From the NCBI GenBank assembly GCA_009746045.1, contig RPFO01000213.1:11624053-11651552 (forward strand): a stretch of DNA of 27,500 nucleotides, given 5' to 3'. Of this stretch, positions 8,539 to 17,641 are shown piece by piece. This DNA comes from Mesostigma viride (taxonomy: Eukaryota > Streptophyta > Mesostigmatophyceae > Mesostigmatales > Mesostigmataceae). How positions within the stretch are numbered: the first letter of the stretch is position 1; every line of letters begins with the position of its first letter. Made by a program: the position numbers and the translations under genes. The notes under the pieces are model-generated. The model had not been told where the DNA came from and ran no database searches. It worked only from the letters and a program-made list of their open reading frames with translations.

Positions 8539-9726
8539 TACGTGCAGGCCGAGAGGGCGACCCACGCGGCCATCCTGTACTCAATCAGCCTCGACCAGCA
8601 CGCGCGCCGCGAGAACATGAAAATAGATAGTACGTGGACTGCTGCCGTCGACGAACACCAGAAGGGACTCTCCGAAGCACTTGCGACCTACAAGGGGAAG
8701 GCGCTGAAGGGAAAGGGGAAAGGAAAGGAGGTGGAGGTTGCGGATGCTCCCGTGTCTCTGCTTGAGAAATGGGAGAAGTCCCCGGTGTCGCAGGATGATG
8801 ATGACATCCTGGATGTGAACGATGAGATCGCGAAGGGCAAACGGTTGCGGCAGGAGCTTGCCGTTCAGCCTCGGGACCTCGATGAGATGTCCAAAGCCTT
8901 GGTGCATCGAAATCGGGTGTGGACAAGGAACCTGTTTGTTGGGCCTCAGAAGCTCCTCGCACGAGACTTGCATCTGTCGAGAGGCGAGCAGAACGCCACC
9001 ATTTTTGCCAGTTCGGAGTCCGACTACGGCCACGACAAGCTGGTGATTCCTGTGTGGCGGTACTCGTTCCAGTTTTTGGCTGACCGGTTCCCGAACACTT
9101 TTCATGAGTGGATGAAAAACGAGAACACCAAGCGTCAGGTCGCGCAACTTTTCGGGGAGATGGGGGGGGCACGGACAATGAAGGCTGGCTACGCTCGCGC
9201 AATGACTGACAAAGAGATTGATATCTACCTGCGAACGAGCTCGGCCAAGGAGATGGCCGAAGCTGCTTCCACCAAGGTTCTGACAGGACGGGCCGATGTG
9301 CTGGACTCACTTAAGCCCGTGGACGTGAGAAAGGCCGCGCTTTTGGACAGTTTGTGCGAGTCCGCCTGGGAGATGGTTCCAATCCAGCCGAAGCCACAGT
9401 CGCCGCCAGCCATTTGCGGCTTTCTCGTGCTGGACGGGAACCACTTTACCACACTCATCAAATCGGTGAAATTCGAACTGGTCGCCCCAAATATGACGGT
9501 GGACCAAAGATCTGTGTGGTACCAGGCAATGCTGAACGGTTTCATGAAGGCGGAAAAGCTAAGGGTCGTTGCGCGGGGAGGGAAGGAGCAGGAAGTCACG
9601 AAGACCGTGGCCGCGGAGAAGCTGGAGGAGTGGGCAATGGATTGGAAGAAATTCGGGGGGGTGGACGTGCAGATGCTCAAGGGTGACACCATCCTGCCGA
9701 CCTGGTGGCAGATCCGTGAAGAGAAG
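8539..9726 (+). CDS. exon (396 codons) of the large unrecognised gene
   Basis: Acceptor CACTGCAG, donor AAG|GTAAGC, phase 0 on both sides. Residues 1-120 are charged, with a GKGKGKG stretch and an acidic DDDD run. Residues 130-390 look like a folded, Trp-containing domain (segments around WRYSFQF, FHEWMKN, GFLVLDGNHFTTLIK, WAMDWKKF). This is the most protein-like, least repetitive part of the gene. I do not recognise the domain. The open frame extends backwards through the last intron unit, so intron retention would add residues, but the upstream splice pattern favours the start at 8539. Confidence 0.8.
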
Positions 9727-9853
9727 GTAAGCCAAGTTGCGACCGCCGGCGTTTCTATAAGTGGTTTTCTCGTGTTATTTTCAGTATGCCATTAGTTTGG
9801 TAAAGATGCGACCACCGGCGTTTCTATAAGGGGTTTTCATGTTCCACCTTAGT
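9727..9853 (+). repeat. start of large intron: tandem hairpin units
   Basis: The hairpin motif occurs at 9736-9756, only nine bases after the donor, and at 9805-9825. About 70-base units repeat (motif, TTTTC tract, AGTATGCCAT, AAGATGCG). A third unit follows element C at 15260-15280, so C landed inside unit 2. Confidence 0.8.
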
Positions 9854-10233
9854 ATCGGGGTTCTCTGAACATAGTTTCTTTATAGTGATACGGAAGGGGA
9901 GCCGCTGATGCTAGGTGAAATAGAGCTGGGTGATGTGATCGTAATAAGGTTGATTAGGCTTCTAGTGTACGAGTATTACGGATGATATGGCCTAATTGTT
10001 GCGGCCCATACCTTGACGGTGTGCTGAGTACCTTGACGACGGATTTCTGCGTCTAGGTTCTCCTAGCAGATCTGTGATTGCGGACGGGTTTGCAACAAGC
10101 AATATCTGAAGTAAAACTTGACGGCTAAAACTGTTTAGAGGCCGTTGCCGGATCTGGCCGTTGGTAGAGAGCCGTTGGCCTTGAAACACGATAAAAGCTT
10201 GCTCACCTAGCTCATGGCGGTCTCTTTTGTTTT
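9854..10233 (+). repeat. Element C, repeat A1
   Basis: 380 bp, repeated at 14696-15075. Contains recurrent CTTGACGG/CTTGACGA strings near 10012, 10032 and 10117. As the left end it probably includes the element's promoter, which is inference from family layout. Confidence 0.95.
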
Positions 10234-10304
10234 AACGAAGGCGGCGACAGGGGTCAGGGGCAGCGTAGCTGACGCCCGGAATTCCTTTCTGCAAAGCGGC
10301 TGGG

Positions 10305-11363
10305 ATGCCGAAGCCCGGGCGGAAGCCAGGTTCGACAGGTGCTGGGAAGCAATTACCGAAAGCTAATCCCGAGGTGCCGACAGCTACTAAACAGACGGGA
10401 AAGGGCCGACTAGGCTGGCCGACGCAGAAGAAAAGGCTCCATCAGGAGCTCTCCACTTGCTCGGGCCTGCCTGAAGTGTGCGCTGCCTTTGAGGCGGTCC
10501 TCGGGACCGACTGGGTAACTACTGTCAGCCGGTGGTCTGCGGCCCAGCTGGAGTCCGTCGTTGGACTGCTGGTCGACCACGTGGACGGGCCTGAAATTCT
10601 GGCAGCAGCGGACCCAAACGAAGCGCTAGTGGCAGCCCTCCAAAGCGCCCGGGACTTGGCGGACTCGGACGAAGAGGAGATGCAGCCACCACGCCGGCCC
10701 ACGAAAGGGGCGAAAAAGGGGACGAAAAAAGTCGGAAGCCCAGCCCCGAGCAAGGGAAAGGCCGCGGGGGATGTGAGGGAGCAGCTCTTGGAGCTGGCGG
10801 CTATTATTGGCAAGCAGGGGCAGGCGGGCAAAGAAGAGGAGGAGGAGGAGGAGTCCGAGGAAGAGGATTTCCTGACGAAATTGAAGGATGCGCTGGCCGG
10901 GGCAGATGGGGCTTCCAGGAAGCCGAAAAAGACCAAAGGGGTGACGCTGCCCACTCGAGCACAAGTGGTGAATTGGAGGGTGCAAGAGAGAGTGCTCCCC
11001 GAGGTGCTCGAGGATGCCAACGACAATGGAGGGGGGATAAAGAGTTGGATCATGGCTACTCGCCAAGGGGGGTGGAGGAACCAGGAAAGCAGGAAGGTGG
11101 TCATGAACATCGCCCTGGCCATGGACACACTCTTCAAGGAGTTGGGGCCGGCAGCCGGGGAGTTGGCTGGGGTAGAGTATCTCATGAGGGTGGTGGCAGC
11201 CATGCTCCTAGTGGAGAGCCAGGGGTCAGGAGGGTGGAAGGTGGCTGGCCACCTCCTTGCTCTCAAGGAAGATGCCTCCTTGGTGAGCAACCCGGCCATG
11301 AAGATGGCCCTGCAAAGCGCCACGATGATGGAGAAGCTGGGCAAGGCCCAGCAAACCAAGTAA
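10305..11363 (+). CDS. gag-like ORF1 of element C
   Basis: 352 codons from ATG at 10305 to TAA at 11361-11363. The N-terminus is basic and Gly/Pro/Lys-rich. A central acidic run (E-rich, coded around 10831-10868) sits between Lys-rich linkers. The C-terminal 120 residues (from about THR-RAQVVNWRVQERV onward) look helical and may be the assembly domain. In DIRS-type elements the first ORF is a gag-like protein thought to package the RNA; no CCHC zinc knuckle is present here. Assignment rests on position and composition, not on a recognised fold. The large reverse-strand frame at 10442-11359 is a codon-usage shadow. Confidence 0.75.
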   Translation: MPKPGRKPGSTGAGKQLPKANPEVPTATKQTGKGRLGWPTQKKRLHQELSTCSGLPEVCAAFEAVLGTDWVTTVSRWSAAQLESVVGLLVDHVDGPEILAAADPNEALVAALQSARDLADSDEEEMQPPRRPTKGAKKGTKKVGSPAPSKGKAAGDVREQLLELAAIIGKQGQAGKEEEEEEESEEEDFLTKLKDALAGADGASRKPKKTKGVTLPTRAQVVNWRVQERVLPEVLEDANDNGGGIKSWIMATRQGGWRNQESRKVVMNIALAMDTLFKELGPAAGELAGVEYLMRVVAAMLLVESQGSGGWKVAGHLLALKEDASLVSNPAMKMALQSATMMEKLGKAQQTK

Positions 11364-11410
11364 ACACCGAAAGGGTAAACCGCTCCCCCTTCCCACTGCC
11401 TCTTCCTACA

Positions 11411-14400
11411 ATGCCTCTAAGCACTACGTGGGGGAGAGTGAGGTCAGCACGCAGACGCCAGCGTGCAACTCGCCGCCGCCGGACCTTCACTCTACAACAC
11501 AAGGTGATTACGTGGTTGAATTGGCTATGGCACGGGGGGGCAGACCCTCCGCCTAAATCTGGAGGCGCGTGCTCCAGAGGAACGGCGGAGGCCCTGAAAA
11601 GGGTCAAGAAGCACTGCGAGTGGTACAGTCGCCGCGTAACCGGCGTTGCGACAGGCCCCGCAGAAGGAAGTGATCTAATCTATGGGAAATGTAATAAGTA
11701 TGAACAACTTGTGGCGGAGCGGGTGAGTCTGCCGAAGCGCGAGGTGGCAGGAAAGGCGAAGCTGCTGGATTTGCTGGCGCTACGACCTAGTTGGCGAGAG
11801 GTGTACGCGAGCGAAGCCAACTGCATCAAGCCGGAGGTGGCTGCCAGTGCGAGGTATTGGAATGTACCTGCCCCCAGCCGAGGGTGCACCATGGCGGAGT
11901 GGGGCAAGTTGATGGGGAGGGCAGCGGACGTGGGGATGGTGGAGTTCCGAGAGACGCGGCCAAAGTGGGTAGACGGATGTTTTGGGGTGGCCAAAGGAGT
12001 GGGGGAGTTAAGGCTCATTGTGAATAAGAAGTTGGGGAACGCACTGTGGGTGGACCCCCCTAAGACGGTGTTACCCCACCTGGGCATATACTCGGAGGTC
12101 TATATCAAGGGTCGGTGCTACACGGCCAAGAGCGATCTGGTCTCGTATTACTATACCATCCAAGTGCCGGAGTGGTGGTGGGATTATCAAGGGCTACCTG
12201 ATGTGTGGTCCACCGATGTCGGGCTGCCGGGGCGGCGGAGGAGGGTGTGGCCAGTGCTGAAAGTGCTGGCCATGGGGCACTCCCACGCTGTAGCGCTAGG
12301 GGAAGCCATCCATGAGATGGTCCTCTATGCCACGGGCGCTTTGGATCCTAGACGGCAGGTGAACCGCCTCACAAGTGTAGGGGAGCTGACCGTGCTTCGG
12401 AATGCATGGGGTAACCCAACCGCCCTAGCCATCGAGTACAAGGAGGAGAGCACGAGGGAGATGCAAATCGACCTTGAGGACCCCCCTGCCCCTATGGTAT
12501 CCATCACTATTGATGACCTGGTGGTCAGCAATGGGCGCACGTGCGAGGCGGTGAATCGCTTAATCGCGAGTGCTATTGAAGACGGGTACGCGCCTAACAA
12601 CCTTGTGCCCTCCAAGGACAAGACGATCATGGCTAGCCCGGAGGGGGAGGACGAGCTAGAAGCTCTGGGTGTTGTTCACCGGCGGGATGGGGTGTTGGAG
12701 CCGACAGCTAAGCAGCTCACCCTTGTGGTTGCGCACACTCGTGTACTCCTCGAGAGGGGACGCGCTACCGCTGAGGCGCTGGCGGCCGTCGTGGGCCGGT
12801 GGGTGTGGCTGCAGATGCTCAGCCGCACTTGCTTGTCCATATGGCAGCAGAGTTTTAAGTTCATCAACCTCAAGGGGTGGGGCCAGCGAACGCGACCTTT
12901 GTGGCAAGGTGTGCGCGATGAGCTCGAGTGTGCCATGGCGTTGGCCCCCATGCTCCGTGTGGACCGGGGGGCTGCCCTGGCTCCGGTGGTGGTGGCCTCG
13001 GATGCGTCTAGTTTTGGGCAGGGGGTTGTCTACGCTGAGATGGCCCCAGCTGAGGTGACGGAATTAGCTCGGGCCCGGGAGGTGCGGGGTTACCCAACCC
13101 TCCTCACCCCAGGTGAGGCCATGTATGCCGGGCCTAGACCCTTGACCAAGGCCGCGGAAAAAGCCATCATCCACGGGCGATGGCGCGTAGGGATCAAGAG
13201 TCGCTGGCGCGATTCGACCATGCACATCAACGAGAAGGAAGTGCGGGCCGCTGTGAAGGGGGTGGAGCGCTCGGCCCGGAACCTCGGAACATGGGGTAAG
13301 CGGGTGGTGAGGTTAGTGGACTCCACTGCCGCTTTGGGCTGCTTGGCTAAAGGGCGTTCCTCTTCTTACCGGTTAAACAAGCAATGCCGCCGGTTGTGCG
13401 CTCTTACGTTGGTCACCGGCAGCCGCTCACAATGGGTCTGGACGCCAAGTGAGCTTCAGCCTGCGGATGGGCCTTCGCGGGGGCTTTCCATGGCTGCCTC
13501 GGTGGCCGGGTGGGTCCGCGATTTGACTCGCGAGGGTGTTCATCCCAATCCCGGGCCTCGGCTTGGCGCTAGCTACTTGACCCTTCTTGAGGGCAAGGTG
13601 AAGCCGGCTACTTTGATGGTTTACCATCGGGGTCTTAGGTCCTTTTTCGCATGGTGGGCGAGCCGGCGGGGTCGGGTTGGCAGCTTGTTGCGCGGCTTGA
13701 CGATAGAGGAATACTATTGCGAGTATGTCGCTTGGGCGCACTCACGGTGTTACAGCCGCCAGTTGTGTGTCAATGCGCTTATGGGCCTGAATTTGTACTT
13801 CCCCGGGAGGTGCGGGATTGGGCCTTGGCACGAAGTGTTTTGGCTGGCTGGCGCACGTTGGCACCCCCTCGTGCCCCCCCCCCATTCCATGGGAGGCTGC
13901 GTTTGCGCTTGCTTGTACTATGGTGCTCCAGCGGCAGCCTCGTGCGGCTATGATGGTCATCGTTATTTTCCAACAATACCTGCGGGTATCGGAGGCGCTC
14001 AACCTGTTGGTCGGCCATGTGCGCTTGCAGCCTGATGTTCGGTTGCGGGGTTCGCAGCGGGGCGCCTTGTTGTTGATGTCAGCTAAGACGGCTAAGGGGG
14101 AGGTGCAGTCTGTGGTGATCGAGGATGTCATGACTGAGACCCTCTTGCGGGCTTGTATGCGTGGCAAGGCGGCCTGGGAGCGGGTGTTCCCTTACGATTA
14201 TGCCCAGTTCAGCCGGGTTTGGCATCAGGCCACGCAAGCTTTGGGGGTCGACACGGTGTTTACCATTCACGGGCTGCGGCATGGGGGGGCTACCTATGAT
14301 TTTTTGCGGCAGCGCAGCATGGCTGATATTCAGCATCGGGGTCGCTGGCGCAGCAGCAAAACTGTCGCCCACTATGTGGGATTGCACCGGAGCTTGGCCC

Positions 14401-14486
14401 TCACCCTTCCTGACGCCCTGGTTCGGGCTATCGCCGCCTGCCCCCCGCGCATTTGGCGGAGCGTCTTTTCTCTGCCTTCCTCTTAA
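11411..14486 (+). pseudogene. RT-RNase H-tyrosine recombinase polyprotein (ORF2) of element C, frame-broken
   Basis: Starts at ATG 11411, 47 bases after the ORF1 stop. RT: motif A with D242 in KSDLVSYYYTI and the catalytic pair D368-D369 in TIDDLVV. RNase H: D531 (ASDASSFG), E608 (HINEKE), D637 (LVDSTA) and D686 (QPADGPSR). A 2A-like HPNPGP follows at residues 711-716. The tyrosine recombinase begins about residue 730. The RT frame is lost near 13797-13806 (CCCC) and again at the C10 run 13864-13873; the rest (to TAA at 14484-14486) reads in a third frame with the catalytic Arg at 13983, HGLRHG at 14268-14285 and the Tyr nucleophile at 14373. Both breaks equal loss of one base. DIRS-type recombinases integrate a circular DNA copy. 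Confidence 0.9.
13541..13558 (+). other. 2A-like motif between RNase H and recombinase
   Basis: Codons for HPNPGP, preceded by REGV, in the same frame as the RT. The 2A consensus is D-x-E-x-N-P-G-P; the D and E positions are here G and H, so activity is uncertain. PNPGP strings at this kind of position are seen in other retroelements. If active, the ribosome would release RT-RNase H and start the recombinase as a separate protein. Confidence 0.45.
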
Positions 14487-14562
14487 GTTCCCTTCATTCT
14501 TGTCTTATGCGTCCACCGGTTTTTGTTTTGCCCCTGGCTTGGGTCGCCAGGGAGGGATGTAA

Positions 14563-14695
14563 GGGTAAGGCTAGCCTTTTTGGACATAAAGTGTTCCCAT
14601 GGGTAAGGATGGCCAGTTGAGGGCCACTTCCCGATGTGCTCTACTTATTGTTTTAATAAAGAGTCTGGTTACCCTGGAGTTCCACGGTTAATAGA
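14563..14695 (+). repeat. Element C, repeat B1
   Basis: 133 bp, repeated at 15109-15241 and abutting A2. It holds ACTTATTGTTTTAATAAAG, conserved in the B repeats of A and B. Confidence 0.95.
14655..14660 (+). terminator. AATAAA poly(A) signal in B1 of element C
   Basis: AATAAA lies 170 bases after the ORF2 stop. In elements A and B the same place reads AATGAA and AACAAA, so only C has the canonical hexamer. A second copy lies in B2 at 15201-15206. Confidence 0.4.
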
Positions 14696-15075
14696 ATCGG
14701 GGTTCTCTGAACATAGTTTCTTTATAGTGATACGGAAGGGGAGCCGCTGATGCTAGGTGAAATAGAGCTGGGTGATGTGATCGTAATAAGGTTGATTAGG
14801 CTTCTAGTGTACGAGTATTACGGATGATATGGCCTAATTGTTGCGGCCCATACCTTGACGGTGTGCTGAGTACCTTGACGACGGATTTTTGCGTCTAGGT
14901 TCTCCTAGCAGATCTGTGATTGCGGACGGGTTTGCAACAAGCAATATCTGAAGTAAAACTTGACGGCTAAAACTGTTTAGAGGCCGTTGCCGGATCTGGC
15001 CGTTGGTAGAGAGCCGTTGGCCTTGAAACACGATAAAAGCTTGCTCACCTAGCTCATGGCGGTCTCTTTTGTTTT
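14696..15075 (+). repeat. Element C, repeat A2
   Basis: 380 bp second copy of the A repeat; differs from A1 at one position I noticed (GATTTTTG versus GATTTCTG). Confidence 0.95.
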
Positions 15076-15108
15076 CCCACCCGCCCTCCCTGTGTGTTGC
15101 CTGTTTGG

Positions 15109-15241
15109 GGGTAAGGCTAGCCTTTTTGGACATAAAGTGTTCCCATGGGTAAGGATGGCCAGTTGAGGGCCACTTCCCGATGTGCTCTACTTATTGTTTT
15201 AATAAAGAGTCTGGTTACCCTGGAGTTCCACGGTTAATAGA
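15109..15241 (+). repeat. Element C, repeat B2 (right end of element)
   Basis: 133 bp second copy of the B repeat, ending GGTTAATAGA. Linker 15076-15108 begins CCCACCCGCCCTCCC. Confidence 0.95.
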
Positions 15242-15370
15242 ATGCCATATTTTTGTCAAGATGCGACCGCCGGCGTTTCTGTCAGTCGTATTCTTGTTCT
15301 CAGTTGAGTTGTGCTTATTTGGGAGGACTATCGTTGTGTCTCTGCGCGTTGTTGCCCTACGGCGATGCAG
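15242..15370 (+). other. end of the intron holding element C
   Basis: Continuation of tandem unit 2 (ATGCCATAT) and a third hairpin-motif copy at 15260-15280, then acceptor CGATGCAG ending at 15370. The full intron is 9727-15370. Confidence 0.75.
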
Positions 15371-17258
15371 GTTTCCGAACAAGTCGGCAAGATGATCGAA
15401 GTTGTCAGGCAGCTCGGGAACGCCATGAACGCCGAGGACACAGCCCAAGCCAAGGCAACGTGGGGCTCAGCGCTGGGGGATGTGCACCGGGCCTACCAGG
15501 CATATGGACCCCTCAAGAGAGGGAAGGGCGTGTCTATCCCAACTCCTCTGTACGGCAAGATCTGGGCGATTGTGAAGCCCTTTTGGCAGAAAGGAGAGCA
15601 AGCCAAGGCCGAAGGGGACGGCGCAGGCGACAAGGCAGGGGGGCTGAAGAGACGGACAAGTGGGGGCCGGACCAGAAGAACTTCATGCAGCGCTGGCTGT
15701 TCTGGTGTGAGGACCCTTTGAAGCCCGCTGTCGACGGCAAGCCGGCGATCGCACAGGATATCGCGGCTCGGCAAGACTTCCTTGACACGCGCCCTAAAGA
15801 CAAGGCGCACGAACTGTCCATTTTCACCGCGCATCGGGAACTTGCGAGTTTCCAGTACTTCGACAGCCTGATCCAAGCGCCGATCATGTCCTGTGAGGCC
15901 CCTCCCAGCAACCTGATAAAAATAATGGAAGTCGCCAAGAATTTGATAGAGGCGGCAAAGCAATTCGCCCACATCAAGTTCCTGGAGAACCCCGTGCTGA
16001 TTGGCTCCTGCAGACAACTAAACGGGACTTTCGACCCCGTAATGGTGAGGGAGCACGTGTTTGGCGTGAAGCTGAAGGGCACCGACCTCGACGTGGAGGC
16101 CACCAAGTTCATCGCCGACTGCCGCCTGACCAGAGACTTTTGGCGGGTGATCGTCACGGCCACGAGGGCGATCATTCTCACGCTGAGGGACCTTCCGCCG
16201 GCTAAAAGGAAAGTGGTCGACCAGAAGGACTGGAAGTTCCCGAGAGGGCTGCTCGCTTCCCACCCCCGTCATTTGTATGACGATTTGGGGGTGAAGACCA
16301 AACATCTGCTGGGTGTGCCAAAGGAGGCGGCGGCGGAGGTCGAGAAGGAGGTCGAGGAGGCGGCGGAGGAGGGGACTACCAAGGCCAACAAGAAGGGGTG
16401 GCGGGACAGGTTGGAAACCTACAGCGATTGGAAGGGGGTGAGGATGGGATCCGACTGGATCGCATACAGGACAATGACATGGAAGGAAAACGAAAAAAGA
16501 AAGGATCTGGTGGTGACGAAGGTGGTGGACGAGTTGTGCACGGGGAATTACAAAATTCCTCGGTCGCTGGAGGACCAGGCGTTTGCTGTGCTGGACCTGG
16601 CAGCTGACAGCAACGAGAAGTGGAGGAACCTGCGCAAGTGGGACGCAGACTGCATTCCGGAGGAGAGCAACATTCCCAAACCCTCCTCGCATTTGAGCCC
16701 GGTCGTGTGGGATGTGGTTGACAAGATGACCAACGCCCTTTTTAGGGGACCCTGCAGAGTTCTGCTGGTGTTCGGGGAGCCCGCCCATATCCGCCGGTGG
16801 AAGCGCCTGGTCCGCCTTATCAAATATTGGCTTGTTGAAGATGGGTGGGAAGGCCTCAAATACTTTTCCGACGACGATTCTTCGTCTGATGAGGATGATG
16901 ATTCGGAGAAGGGGGAAGAGGGGGAGGAGGAAGAGGGGGAGGCGGATGAGAAGGAGGAGGATGAGAAGGAGGAGGATGAGGAGGACGAGGAGGACGAGGA
17001 GGACGAGGAGGACGAGGAGGACGAGGAGGACGAGGAGGACGAGGAGGACGAGGAGGAGGATATTGCTGAGGGGCACCCGCCCGGGTGGGTGAGGGGCAGG
17101 CGGAGGGGGAGAAAGGGGATGGGGATGGGGAGAAGGGAGGAGGGGGGAGGGGGGAGAGGGACGGGGGAGGAGATGGAAGGGGAGGGAAAAAGCGCAGTCG
17201 GGGTGATGGAGGCTCGCGTGATGAGACAATGGGGGGGATGAAGACAACAGGGGGGGAG
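15371..17258 (+). CDS. largest exon of the unrecognised gene; two apparent one-base losses
   Basis: The exon enters in phase 0 after CGATGCAG and exits at GAG|GTAAGC. The first 90 codons read in one frame up to the G6 run near 15641-15646; the next about 480 codons read in the frame one base earlier; the last about 60 codons appear to read in the third frame, so another shift lies between about 17060 and 17230, in G-rich sequence. The length is 1888 bases, two short of a multiple of three, which fits two lost bases. The middle 400 residues look globular (segments DFWRVIVTATRAIILTLRD, HPRHLYDDLGVKTKHLLGV, WDVVDKMTNALFRGPCRVLLV). Next comes an acidic Asp/Glu tract (16861-17062), then a Gly/Arg/Glu tail. 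No family is recognised. The 409-codon Leu-rich reverse-strand frame is a shadow of the acidic tract. Confidence 0.7.
16978..17055 (+). repeat. 9-bp coding microsatellite (GAGGACGAG)n
   Basis: A run of GAGGACGAG units encodes repeated Glu-Asp-Glu within the acidic tract. Being a multiple of three, length changes keep the frame. Confidence 0.9.
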
Positions 17259-17263
17259 GTAAG

Positions 17264-17610
17264 CGCCAGCGTGCTGGTGAAGGAGACTCGAGGCCTGTCG
17301 TTGGAAACGCCGGCGGGCGTATCTGTGACGAGGAGGGGGATCGCCAGCGGGAGGGAGGCTCGCGGCCTGTTACTGGAAACGCCGGCGGGCGTATCTGTGA
17401 TGAGGAGGGGGATCGCCAGCAGGAAGGAGGCTCGCGGCCTGTTACTGGAAACGCCGGCGGGCGTATCTGTGATGAGGAGGGGGATCGCCAGCAGGAAGGA
17501 GGCTCGCAGCCTGTTACTGGTAACGCCGGCGGGCGTATCTGTGATGAGGATGGGGATCGCCAGCAGGAAGCAGGCTCGCGGCCTGTTACTGGTAGCGCCG
17601 GCGGGCGTTC
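17264..17610 (+). repeat. five 72-bp tandem repeats carrying the antisense of the intronic motif
   Basis: Five copies of AAACGCCGGCGGGCGT or variant begin at 17305, 17377, 17449, 17521 and 17593, exactly 72 bases apart. The block starts just after the donor GTAAGC at 17259 and ends before a possible acceptor CCGACAG at 17641. It is therefore an intron of 383 bases, or, because 72 is a multiple of three and the frame is open to TGA at 17651, a retained coding stretch of 24-residue repeats (core ETPAGVSVMRRGIAS). Confidence 0.85.
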
Positions 17611-17641
17611 CCGATTTACGGGAGGCGGTCGTGTCCGACAG

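Larger units (their letters stand above)
9854..15241 (+). mobile_element. Element C: autonomous-type DIRS/PAT (Kangaroo-like) tyrosine-recombinase retrotransposon
   Basis: The layout is A1 (9854-10233), gag-like ORF (10305-11363), RT-RNase H-tyrosine recombinase ORF (11411-14486), B1 (14563-14695), A2 (14696-15075), linker (15076-15108) and B2 (15109-15241); total 5388 bp. A1 and A2 differ by a single base that I can see; B1 and B2 appear identical. The family transposes by reverse transcription to a circle that is integrated by a tyrosine recombinase, without integrase and without target-site duplication. The left end begins ATCGGGG and the host resumes with ATGCC, sharing AT as a possible crossover core. 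Two frame breaks in the recombinase would inactivate this copy unless they are sequence errors. It is in the same strand as the host gene. Confidence 0.95.

Noticed and set aside
10442-11359. 305-codon minus-strand frame
   Set aside because: It mirrors the gag-like ORF of element C; Ser/Ala/Pro-rich composition is typical of a shadow of GC-rich coding sequence.
999-15280. Hairpin motif copies as a CRISPR array
   Set aside because: Spacing is irregular, copies lie in introns of a eukaryotic gene, and no cas genes exist.
16018-17247. 409-codon open frame on the minus strand, Leu/Pro-rich
   Set aside because: It is the complement of the acidic GAG/GAC repeats of the plus-strand exon and has no other coding sign.
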